The notes: generated from the sequence alone by a model not told the origin. A stretch of 6,327 nt of DNA from an uncultured Bacteroidales bacterium (GCA_937902805.1 CALEMB010000002.1:1-6327), one strand, 5' to 3'; counted from the first letter of the stretch, positions 1 through 5,014 are shown. Made by a program: numbers and translations.

Positions 1-32
1 CTTCGTCCTCTCTTCCGTTCCGAAAGCGGGTG

Positions 33-62
33 CAAAAGTACTACCTTTTTCCGAACTGGCAA
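33..62 (-). promoter_or_regulatory. Leftward Bacteroidetes-type promoter at window edge
   Basis: On the minus strand a TTG (60-62) lies exactly 19 bases before TACTTTTG (33-40), matching the Bacteroidetes consensus TTG-N19-TAnnTTTG. Transcription would start near 27 and leave the window to the left. The first transcribed bases can form a short hairpin (CTTTCG/CGGAAG, about 10-24). The transcribed gene is outside the window, so I cannot say whether it is a protein gene, a stable RNA or another small RNA unit like those at 4604, 5086 and 6046. Confidence 0.6.
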
Positions 63-250
63 GCACTTTTTTCAAATATTTTTCATATTTTTTACAAGAG
101 GCTGATTTACAATGAGAAAATTTTTCATTGAAGCTGGAAATGGGGGTTTTGGTGCACCTTATATAATTAAAGAAGCCCGCTTTCACGCCCACTTAGAGGG
201 GTGCAAACCGCCCACCTGGGCCAGATTTTCATCCCTTTTTCTTGATAAGA

Positions 251-382
251 ACCTTCCCAAGCCCTTCCCAAGCAGTAGCCACACCCTTCTCTCGCCTTTC
301 CCAAGGTGATGCCATACTGATGCCATAGTGTGGCCATACTTTTATCGTACCTTTATCGTACCTTTATCGTAGTCTTATCCAT
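251..382. repeat. Degenerate 11-bp phased tandem repeat (12 units)
   Basis: Cutting the sequence every 11 bases from 251 gives related units in one uninterrupted register: ACCTTCCCAAG, CCCTTCCCAAG, two divergent units, CCTTTCCCAAG (295-305), three units ending in GCCATA (306-338), three of the form CYTTTATCGTA (339-371) and a degenerate last unit (372-382). Neighbouring sub-blocks have different sequences but keep the same 11-bp register. Eleven is not a multiple of three, so this is not a coding repeat. It is close to one DNA helical turn. Confidence 0.8.
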
Positions 383-530
383 CTAAGTGTTTCCTTAGAC
401 CCTCTGTGATTCGCCGATTTTGGTTGTCAATTTTGTGTCCTACGACTGATCCAAGTTGACGGGTTAATTATTTAGGACTGTTATAAGTTGTCAGGAACGG
501 AGCAAAAAATTGGCTGCAAAATCGGTTTTT

Positions 531-585
531 GTAGCGTAGGCGTAGCTTAGGCGTAGCGTAGGCGAAGCGTAGGCGAAGATTAGGC
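531..585. repeat. 11-bp tandem repeat, five units
   Basis: Five consecutive 11-bp units, 531-541, 542-552, 553-563, 564-574 and 575-585, follow the consensus GTAGCGTAGGC, with changes to GTAGCTTAGGC, GAAGCGTAGGC and GAAGATTAGGC. The block ends just before the first repeat module (from about 591). The unit length matches the arrays at 251-382 and 3077-3225, although the sequence differs. Confidence 0.9.
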
Positions 586-873
586 CGAAAGCATGTCATT
601 CCTGCCTTTCTGCCCATGTCATCCCCACGGAGGAACGTGCGTGGCATGGGATCTATGGCTGCGGCCTGTCATTGTCATTCGTCTTATTATGAAAACCCGA
701 CATTGCATATCGGGGTGTGATAGGGTCAAGCAGCCATGTCATGCCGACTCTGGCTTGCACGATGGCGGGCATCTATGGCTGCGGCCTGTCATTGTCATCC
801 GTCTTATTATAAAAACCCGACATTGCATATCGGGGTGTGATAGGGTCGTCCTTTCAGGACTTTGTCCCCACTG

Positions 874-913
874 CCGCTTCGCGTCATCGCGAGGAGGAAC
901 GACGAAGCGATCC
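874..913. repeat. REP-like palindrome in module 1
   Basis: The arms CGCTTCG (875-881) and CGAAGCG (903-909) pair around an internal segment that can itself fold as TCGCG/CGCGA. The sequence belongs to the widespread extragenic palindrome type with a GTCATYGCGAG...CGAAGCRATCC core. The same element recurs at 4914-4948, 5303-5337 and 6263-6297, and in shortened form at 3834-3868. Confidence 0.75.
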
Positions 914-985
914 ATTTATGACCGATTTATGTAAGATTTGTTTCCCTCAAAAAAAAAACATTCAATTCATTTCCAATTACTTACC

Positions 986-1015
986 CGACAGCAAACGACT
1001 ACAGTCGACTACAAA
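986..1015 (+). promoter_or_regulatory. 10-bp iterons, three units, before promoter
   Basis: Three contiguous 10-bp repeats, CGACAGCAAA, CGACTACAGT and CGACTACAAA, end about 20 bases before the TTGACA of the cassette promoter. The corresponding arrays at 3938-3977 and 5432-5471 have four units, so this copy lacks exactly one unit (CGACAACAAA). Such a helically phased array next to a promoter suggests protein binding or curved DNA. The binding factor is unknown. Confidence 0.75.
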
Positions 1016-1036
1016 CGTTTAATCAACGGGTAAATC

Positions 1037-1066
1037 TTGACAAGGTTTGCATCTTTGTGGCATAAA
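1037..1066 (+). promoter_or_regulatory. Cassette promoter for RhuM-like gene
   Basis: TTGACA (1037-1042), 18 bases, then CATAAA (1061-1066). Inside lies CATCTTTG (1050-1057), close to the Bacteroidetes -7 box TAnnTTTG. The whole block is shared with the promoters at 3999 and 5493. Which pair of boxes is used cannot be decided from sequence: the TAnnTTTG-like box lacks a TTG 19 bases upstream. Either way the leader before the ATG at 1079 is very short. Confidence 0.6.
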
Positions 1067-1078
1067 ACTACTTGTATT

Positions 1079-1482
1079 ATGGAAACAGGAAAAGAAAATG
1101 AGATTGTGCTTTATCAACCTAACGAAATGGTCAAGCTTGAAGTGCGGGTACAAGAGGATTCCGTTTGGCTTACACAGCAACAAATTGCCGACCTGTTCGG
1201 AACAAAACGACCCGCCATCACAAAGCACCTAAAGAACATCTATTCTAGTGGCGAACTGGAAGAAAACAGCACATGTTCCATTTTGGAACTTATGGGTAAC
1301 GACGGAAAACCAGTCGTAAGACCGAGCTAAAAGCCACACGCACACGCGTACACGACCGATTCCTTATCATCGACAGCCAAGTCTATCATCTGGGTGCATC
1401 ACTCAAGGACTTGGGAAGGAAACTTTTTGCCTTCAGCAAGATGGGATTGGACAAGGGCTTGCTACTGGGACAAGTAATCTGA
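1079..1482 (+). pseudogene. RhuM-like DNA-binding protein, broken remnant
   Basis: An 83-residue frame (1079-1330) begins METGKENEIVLYQPNEMVKL and carries a helix-turn-helix-like block, LTQQQIADLFGTKRPAITKH, at residues 31-50. This is the usual N-terminus of RhuM-family virulence-associated proteins of Bacteroidales, which normally run to about 300 residues. It stops at 1328-1330. Immediately afterwards, in another frame (about 1300-1482), comes a block with HDRFLIID and VYHLGASLKDLG that looks like the C-terminal end of a related protein and stops at 1480-1482. The middle is missing and the frame is shifted, so I read this as an internally deleted gene. The ATG at 1079 was chosen because it follows the cassette promoter and starts the family-like sequence. 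The upstream TTG at 1037 is part of the promoter. No convergent small RNA follows this gene, unlike the other two cassettes. Confidence 0.75.
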
Positions 1483-1532
1483 GAGGGCTGTTGTGGCAGT
1501 TTAGAAAGAAGGTCATCCTTAGGCGAAGTTCC

Positions 1533-1600
1533 AGCAGCCATGTCATGCCAGCATGGGCAAGTGCGGCGGCTGGCATCTGTGGCTGCGGCATACAGAAATC
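1533..1600 (+). repeat. Isolated fragment of the repeat module
   Basis: This is the first hairpin of the module only: the GCAGCCATGTCATGCC arm (1533-1548), a variable centre, and an arm resembling GGCATCTGTGGCTGC. The centre contains GCCAGC/GCTGGC, which extends the stem. After CGGCATACAGAAATCCGC the module similarity ends. Similar CTGCGGCATACCGGAATCC sequence resumes at 3571 on the other side of the DUF3987 unit, which hints that the unit or a rearrangement separated the two. Confidence 0.6.
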
Positions 1601-1650
1601 CGCAAATCAAGCTTTCGCCTGAGTCGCGGATGATGTCGTCTTTTAGCCTT

Positions 1651-1685
1651 TCTCTCTGTGAAATTAACTGCAACAACTGCAACAA
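1651..1685 (+). repeat. Left inverted repeat of DUF3987 unit
   Basis: The 35 bases here match the reverse complement of 3446-3480 at 33 positions. The outer part is TCTCTCTGTG, followed by TTAACTGCAACAACTGCAAC. The pair brackets the DUF3987 gene and its leader, about 1.83 kb. I see no obvious target-site duplication outside. Confidence 0.8.
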
Positions 1686-1712
1686 CTGCAACAACTGCAA
1701 CAACTGCAACAG
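1668..1712. repeat. 9-bp tandem repeat CTGCAACAA, five units
   Basis: Four perfect CTGCAACAA units (1668-1703) and a fifth ending in G (1704-1712). The array ends two bases from the stop codon of the DUF3987 gene (1715-1717). The opposite end of the unit has three TTGTTGCAG units in inverted orientation. The repeat keeps frames open on both strands (strings of Thr-Ala or Val-Ala), which creates false reading frames. Confidence 0.9.
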
Positions 1713-1714
1713 AC

Positions 1715-3031
1715 TTAGCTGGCGAGCCTGTATTTCTGTATGTATTCTTCTGTCTTACAGAAATTTCGGCTTCTGTCGTCAAAAACGATGTATTTTCTGT
1801 GCATCCAGCTGCGCAAGGTGGACTCGCCGTCGCCACCCTTGCCTTGGTTTTGCCGCAGGACGAGGTACTGCTCACGGGTGAAGACGTCAGGCAACAGGTT
1901 CAGCAGGTTCTGGGGACCGCGTTGGCGCTGGACGGCCTCCTCTTCGTTCAGCTCCTTTTCAAGCTGCTGACCGAAGTAGAGCATCTTGCACCAGAGGTCG
2001 TAGTCCAAGCTCCAGCGGATGAAGCCGTCGAAGGCCGCGTCCCACCGGCAGCCGTTGGCCACATAGAGCACCATTCCTTTCAGCCAGGCAATCACGTTGG
2101 CGCGATAGCTCAGCACCCTGTAGGCCTCCGACTCGTAGAGCCTAATGCGGTCCTCGTTCTCGTCCCTCATGGCGACAGCCAATTGGGTCGATTCCTGACA
2201 GTCAATATGCCCGTTAGCGGCTTCCAGCTTTTCGATATAAGGCTTCAGTTCGTTGGCGAAGGCCTCGTCATAGATGCCCATGACGGGAGCCGTGAGGTCA
2301 TCCTCGTCGCGGATGATAGTCGAGAGGTCGAGGCGGCTCAAGGTACCGTCGTTCACCATCCTTGAGAGGAATCTGTGGGCGTTGGTAGGCGTGGTGGAGG
2401 CGTTGAAATTCCAACGCAACGGAGCGATGCCTGACACTGAGTCGCCACCCACGCGTTCCTGTCCAGCAAGCGCATTGTCGAACGCTTTTCTTACCAGCAG
2501 CCCGACCTCTTCAGGGGCTCGCTTCGTGGTCACCTTCTTCAGGGCATCGATTTCGTCCACGAGGAGAAAGAGGTAGCGTTGACCGTTGTTGTTGGCGTCG
2601 ATGACGCGTTGGTTGAAGGCTGCATCGGTCAGGTTGTCGCCCAGCATTTGGATGCAGATGTCCTTTGGACGAGGGATCCGCATCTTCATGGCGAAGTTCA
2701 TCTGTTTCCATTCCGACTCGCGTTGGCGGTTGGGGAGGTCACGCAGGCGGATGTCTTCCATGATAAGCTCGATGGGTTTCTTGATACAGCCCTTGCCGAT
2801 GGACTGGCATCCGATAAGAACATTCATAAAGGTGGCTTCGTGGTCGACATTGTCCCAGTACCGGAACTTCACTCCGTGCAGATGGGCCGCAAGGGCGGGA
2901 AACACGGCTGAGGCCACAGCAGGCTTGCAGTACTGGGGCACGTTCTTGGTGAGCAGACCGATGAGGGGAGGCAATTCATTGGGCATTTGAGGCGGCATAG
3001 TCGAGCCGCATTTTCCTTGGAATTTTGTCAT
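1715..3031 (-). CDS. DUF3987/VirE-type P-loop ATPase, 438 aa
   Basis: This resembles the C-terminal ATPase part of Bacteroidales DUF3987 (VirE/VapE-like) proteins, common on mobile elements and thought to be primase-associated or helicase-like; no member function is certain here. Residues 20-60 (PPLIGLLTKNVPQY) match the family entry segment. GCQSIGKG at 74-81 is the Walker A position, with Gly where Ser or Thr is usual after GK. LFLLVDEID at 154-162 is a good Walker B, ASTTPTNAHRF (211-221) fits a sensor strand, and LSRLDLSTI (231-239) may supply an arginine finger. Many relatives have an extra N-terminal domain; this one begins directly before the ATPase, so it is a short form or lost its front. 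The ATG at 3029-3031 has an A-rich upstream and no Shine-Dalgarno site. The gene looks GC-richer than the small cassette genes and is flanked by inverted repeats. Confidence 0.8.
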   Translation of the reverse strand: MTKFQGKCGSTMPPQMPNELPPLIGLLTKNVPQYCKPAVASAVFPALAAHLHGVKFRYWDNVDHEATFMNVLIGCQSIGKGCIKKPIELIMEDIRLRDLPNRQRESEWKQMNFAMKMRIPRPKDICIQMLGDNLTDAAFNQRVIDANNNGQRYLFLLVDEIDALKKVTTKRAPEEVGLLVRKAFDNALAGQERVGGDSVSGIAPLRWNFNASTTPTNAHRFLSRMVNDGTLSRLDLSTIIRDEDDLTAPVMGIYDEAFANELKPYIEKLEAANGHIDCQESTQLAVAMRDENEDRIRLYESEAYRVLSYRANVIAWLKGMVLYVANGCRWDAAFDGFIRWSLDYDLWCKMLYFGQQLEKELNEEEAVQRQRGPQNLLNLLPDVFTREQYLVLRQNQGKGGDGESTLRSWMHRKYIVFDDRSRNFCKTEEYIQKYRLAS

Positions 3032-3076
3032 GATGTTTTTGGTTTTTGTAGGTGGATAAATAAGGTGAATTTTGGG

Positions 3077-3225
3077 TAGGCTTAAAGTAGGAGTTAGGTA
3101 GGACTTACATAGGAGTTGGAAATTTCGGATTTTTGGATCATTTTTGGGGTAAATTTGGGTTAGAGAAAAGTTAGAGTTAGGTTAGAGTTAGGTTAGAGTT
3201 AGGTTAGAGTTAGGTTAGAGTTGGA
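3077..3225. repeat. 11-bp phased repeats, two blocks
   Basis: Block one consists of TAGGCTTAAAG, TAGGAGTTAGG, TAGGACTTACA and TAGGAGTTGGA (3077-3120). Block two consists of TTAGAGAAAAG, four perfect TTAGAGTTAGG units (3171-3214) and TTAGAGTTGGA (3215-3225). The segment between them keeps TTGG every 11 bases. The period matches the arrays at 251-382 and 531-585. Confidence 0.9.
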
Positions 3226-3251
3226 AATTCTGGTTTTCGCTTTCTTTTTGG

Positions 3252-3299
3252 TTTTGACTTCATCGAATGCGGAGCTTTTGACTTCGTCGAATGCGGAGC
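3252..3299. repeat. 24-bp direct repeat, two units
   Basis: Units 3252-3275 and 3276-3299 differ at one position (CATCG against CGTCG). Each contains GACTTCRTCGAATGCGGAGC. The core resembles the small inserts at 3765-3811 and 5368-5391, so this may be a local tandem copy of a small mobile repeat. Confidence 0.85.
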
Positions 3300-3318
3300 A
3301 TTTCGTTTTTTGACGCGG

Positions 3319-3326
3319 CAAATATA
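3319..3326 (-). promoter_or_regulatory. Candidate -7 box for the DUF3987 gene
   Basis: The minus strand reads TATATTTG, a perfect TAnnTTTG box, and I found no other in the 3032-3320 leader. No TTG lies 19 bases upstream (the triplet is GTA), so the -33 element is weak or absent. Transcription would begin near 3313. Confidence 0.5.
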
Positions 3327-3435
3327 CAACGGTGAAATTGCGGTCTACGAATAATTTGAAGAAAATCTTTTAGGATATTTTAAAAAGCACACAACAATTT
3401 GATTTCCAAATATACACAAATCAAACAGCCTCTCT

Positions 3436-3480
3436 TTGTTGCAGTTTGTTGCAGTTGTTGCAGTTAAAATCACAGAGAGA
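3436..3480 (-). repeat. Right inverted repeat of DUF3987 unit with 9-bp repeats
   Basis: TTGTTGCAG occurs at 3436-3444, 3446-3454 and 3455-3463, followed by TTAAAATCACAGAGAGA up to 3480. Bases 3446-3480 are the reverse complement of 1651-1685 with two mismatches. The array lies upstream of the gene's promoter, whereas its partner array lies just after the stop codon. Confidence 0.8.
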
Positions 3481-3540
3481 GACGTCAATTATCCGGCCTG
3501 TAAATTGTCATAGATGCCATAAAACGACCAACCACTTATC

Positions 3541-3998
3541 CGACAGCAAACGACAATAAACGACTACAGTCTGCGGCATACCGGAATCCGCCCGTCTTTA
3601 ATATGAAAACCCGACATTGCATATCGGGGTGTGGTAGGGCCAAGCAGCCATGTCATGCCGACTCTGGCTTGCACGATGGCGGGCATCTATGGCTGCGGCC
3701 TGTCATTGTCATCCGTCTTATTATAAAAACCCGACATTGCATATCGGGGTGTGGTAGGGTCGTCCATTGACTCCGTCGAAATGCTTTGCATTCGGCGAAG
3801 CCAATCTTCGATTTCTGGACTTTGTCCCCACTGCCGCTTCGCGTCATCGCAAGGCACGAAGCAATCCATTTATGACCGATTTATGTAAGATTTGTTTCCC
3901 TCAAAAAAATCATCCATTTCATTCCCAGTTACTTACCCGACAGCAAACGACAACAAACGACTACATTCGACTACAAACGTTTAATCAACGGCTTGGTC
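3541..3998 (+). repeat. Repeat module 2 (upstream of 157-aa gene)
   Basis: It starts with a truncated iteron array (three units, 3541-3570) joined directly to the body of the module at CTGCGGCATACC (from 3571). A duplicated hairpin block follows: 3642-3763 is nearly identical to 728-849, including the variable centre. The short GTCC hairpin has become GTCCA (3762-3766) ... TGGAC (3817-3821) with an insert of about 50 bases in its loop. A shortened REP-like palindrome (3834-3868), an A-rich run and a full four-unit iteron array (3938-3977) lead to the promoter. Confidence 0.85.
3938..3977 (+). promoter_or_regulatory. 10-bp iterons, four units, before promoter
   Basis: CGACAGCAAA, CGACAACAAA, CGACTACATT and CGACTACAAA follow one another without gaps and end 21 bases before TTGACA. 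Order and spacing are the same as in the array at 5432-5471. The repeated CGAC and AAA tracts fall on one face of the helix. Confidence 0.75.
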
Positions 3999-4028
3999 TT
4001 GACAAGGGTTGCATCTTTGCGACATAAT
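3999..4028 (+). promoter_or_regulatory. Cassette promoter for the 157-aa gene
   Basis: TTGACA (3999-4004), 18 bases, CATAAT (4023-4028), with CATCTTTG (4012-4019) inside as an alternative Bacteroidetes -7 box. It is conserved with 1037-1066 and 5493-5522, while the following bases diverge, which marks the end of the shared module. Confidence 0.6.
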
Positions 4029-4043
4029 TCAAACACATTTGTT

Positions 4044-4517
4044 ATGGCTAAAAAGAATCCATTTGACAAAGAGCAACCAACGAAGATTCCGTTTTCTGAA
4101 TTAGTGGAACTTATTGGATCCAGTTGTGACTACAAATTCTGCATCATTGACGAAAACATTGACGATGAGTTGATGTCACTCGCTGCCAGTCATGGCATCA
4201 ACCTGAAAGGTTTCAAGCATGTCATTGAAACATCAGGAATACAGCATGCCGAAAAACGACACGGCTTTAAAAGTAATGATAGAGCTCCCCTTTCTCTCGA
4301 AGACTATCTGCTTATCCCTTTCATTATCAAAAACAGGGACAAAGTGGAAGTGTCGGCACAAACAGACATTTCGCATCATAACACCATATTGAAATACACC
4401 AAACAGATTGGAGACACTTATTACTATGTCGAAGAAATACGGAAACGAAACAAAAGTTTGGCTTTCAAAAGCCTCATAAAACGAGAAAAAGAAAACCCCT
4501 CAAAAGAGAGGGGTTAA
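4044..4517 (+). CDS. BECR-fold nuclease-like toxin domain protein, 157 aa
   Basis: A small single-domain protein without signal peptide or membrane segment. Its layout resembles the phage barnase/EndoU/colicin E5-D/RelE-like (PBECR) nuclease domains: a strand segment KFCIIDENI (31-39), a helix with GIQHAEKRHG (65-74, two histidines as possible catalytic residues), LSLEDYLLIPFII (83-95) followed by a charged turn, then TYYYVEEIRKRNKSLAFKSL (125-144), which fits the closing strands. In relatives this domain is usually the C-terminal part of large polyvalent proteins; here it stands alone. The ATG at 4044 follows the cassette promoter by 15 bases; the upstream in-frame start at 3993 would overlap the promoter. 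No protein antitoxin gene is adjacent. Instead a convergent small RNA unit overlaps its 3' end, with a terminator stem inside the last 22 coding bases. Family assignment rests on motif memory and is moderate. Confidence 0.7.
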   Translation: MAKKNPFDKEQPTKIPFSELVELIGSSCDYKFCIIDENIDDELMSLAASHGINLKGFKHVIETSGIQHAEKRHGFKSNDRAPLSLEDYLLIPFIIKNRDKVEVSAQTDISHHNTILKYTKQIGDTYYYVEEIRKRNKSLAFKSLIKREKENPSKERG

Positions 4518-4605
4518 TCTGTTATCGCTGGAGGGAACATGCCGAAGCCCGCCCCTTACGTCTTGATAGTCCACTGGTTTTTCATTCCGTGTCCGCGACC
4601 AACTG
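4488..4605 (-). ncRNA. Convergent small RNA behind the 157-aa gene
   Basis: A minus-strand transcript of about 115 nt is predicted from the promoter at 4610-4640 and the terminator at 4494-4515. It begins near GCAGGCAGTTGG, contains the possible pair GGGC/GCCC around a CTTCGGC-like turn, and runs antisense into the end of the 157-aa gene. The only frame in it is nine codons (4556-4585, MKNQWTIKT) with no recognisable ribosome site, so I treat it as non-coding. Its body differs in sequence from the RNAs at 5086 and 6046, although the promoters are nearly the same. It may be a regulator or antitoxin RNA; that is inference. Confidence 0.6.
4494..4515 (-). terminator. Intrinsic terminator of the small RNA at 4604
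   Basis: An 8-bp perfect stem, AACCCCTC/GAGGGGTT, with a 6-base loop. On the minus strand it is followed by TTTTCTTTTTC. On the plus strand the following bases (AATCTGTT) are poor in T, so the hairpin suits leftward termination. The stem lies inside the 3' end of the 157-aa coding sequence, whose stop codon is 4515-4517. Confidence 0.75.
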
Positions 4606-4609
4606 CCTG

Positions 4610-4640
4610 CAAAATTACAACTTTTCCACAAACCTGCAAA
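4610..4640 (-). promoter_or_regulatory. Promoter of the small RNA at 4604
   Basis: The minus strand has TTTG (4637-4640), exactly 19 bases, then TAATTTTG (4610-4617), a full match to the Bacteroidetes consensus. The spacer with its AAAAGTTG end is almost the same as in the promoters at 5092-5121 and 6052-6081. Confidence 0.75.
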
Positions 4641-4663
4641 GGGATGGAGAAAATTCTACTACA

Positions 4664-4730
4664 ACGAATTGTCATTAGTTGGCTGTTTTACACGAATTAC
4701 CATTAATGTACCACGAATTGTCATTAATTG
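4664..4730. repeat. Three ACGAATT-type repeats
   Basis: ACGAATTGTCATTA, ACGAATTACCATTA and ACGAATTGTCATTA begin at 4664, 4692 and 4713. They fill the gap between the small RNA promoter and the next module. Similar ACGAATT strings are common between genes in Bacteroidales; I can assign no function. Confidence 0.6.
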
Positions 4731-4762
4731 TTTGGGGGATATTGTATCATAGTTTGGGTCGG

Positions 4763-5010
4763 AGCAGCAGCCATGTCATGCTAACGTGGACATGTGCTAT
4801 GGCGGGCATCTTTTGCTACACGCAGGAGTTCCGCTTCGCTTCACAACCTGCTTAACATCCTTTCGCCCCTACGGGGCTCCGCTACCGCATCCTACATCCT
4901 CACGTAATGTCGTCGCTTCGCGTCATCGCGAGGAGGAACGACGAAGCGATCCATTTTTGACAGATTTATGGATGATTTGTTTCAAAAAAAGGAAAAATAC
5001 ATTCAATTCA
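4763..5010 (+). repeat. Degenerate repeat module 3, without promoter
   Basis: It starts with the usual GCAGCCATGTCATGC arm and GGCGGGCATC, then diverges. It contains a GCCCC-TAC-GGGGC-type hairpin (4865-4877) in place of the CCCGA block, then the REP-like palindrome (4914-4948) and part of the A-rich tail ending in ATTCAATTCA. Iterons, promoter and protein gene are all missing. The next feature, after a few bases, is the terminator of the small RNA at 5086. Confidence 0.7.
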
Positions 5011-5014
5011 GGTG

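Larger units (their letters stand above)
63..590. other. Gene-free stretch with phased short repeats
   Basis: I see no convincing gene here. The one plus-strand reading frame (112-309) has no family resemblance and runs into a tandem repeat, so I do not accept it. The stretch holds an 11-bp phased degenerate repeat (251-382), a second 11-bp block (531-585) and an unremarkable spacer between them. It may be the upstream region or former leader of a gene beyond the left edge, like the repeat-filled leader at 3032-3320, but this is inference. Confidence 0.5.
591..1036 (+). repeat. Repeat module 1 (upstream of RhuM-like remnant)
   Basis: This is a composite module found repeatedly in the window. 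In order it has: a hairpin with arms like GCAGCCATGTCATGCC and GGGCATCTATGGCTGC around a variable centre; a conserved block with the small stem CCCGA/TCGGG (for example 817-836); a short hairpin GTCCT/AGGAC (848-860); a REP-like palindrome (874-913); an A-rich run; and 10-bp iterons (986-1015). Here the first two parts are tandemly duplicated (about 591-727 and 728-847). Bases 770-939 are identical to 6158-6327. Open frames across it are chance. Confidence 0.85.
3032..3320 (-). promoter_or_regulatory. Long repeat-filled leader of the DUF3987 gene
   Basis: About 290 bases separate the likely promoter from the ATG at 3031. They hold two blocks of 11-bp phased repeats (3077-3120 and 3160-3225), TTGG motifs spaced by 11 between them (3133, 3144, 3155), and a 24-bp direct repeat (3252-3299). 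I see no reading frame on the minus strand leading into the gene and no known riboswitch. A regulatory role of the leader is inferred from its length and periodicity. Confidence 0.5.

Noticed and set aside
10..62. Ribosomal RNA or tRNA operon promoter at the left edge
   Set aside because: The promoter is convincing, but the transcribed gene is outside the window, so its type cannot be stated.
112..309. Open frame of 65 codons near the left end
   Set aside because: No recognisable domain, no promoter on the plus strand, and its second part is the 11-bp repeat array.
728..783. Integron attC site
   Set aside because: The hairpin with constant arms and variable centre is suggestive, but I cannot find the R' core GTTRRRY at the expected ends and there is no integrase in the window.
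593..934. Open frame of 113 codons over module 1 (and its twin at 6017-6322)
   Set aside because: The frame is made of tandem module copies with hairpins. It recurs only because the DNA repeats, and there is no start signal or protein family resemblance.
1658..2365. Long plus-strand open frame of 235 codons starting in the CTGCAACAA repeat
   Set aside because: It lies antisense to the well-supported DUF3987 gene, starts with a Thr-Ala string encoded by the repeat and shows no family motifs. It is open because the opposite strand is GC-rich coding sequence.
3938..3977. Possible CRISPR array
   Set aside because: The units are 10 bp and contiguous, without unique spacers. The 9-bp and 11-bp arrays also lack spacers, and no cas genes are present.
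4556..4585. Nine-codon peptide MKNQWTIKT in the small RNA at 4604
   Set aside because: Too short to support, no ribosome site, and nothing comparable in the other two small RNAs.
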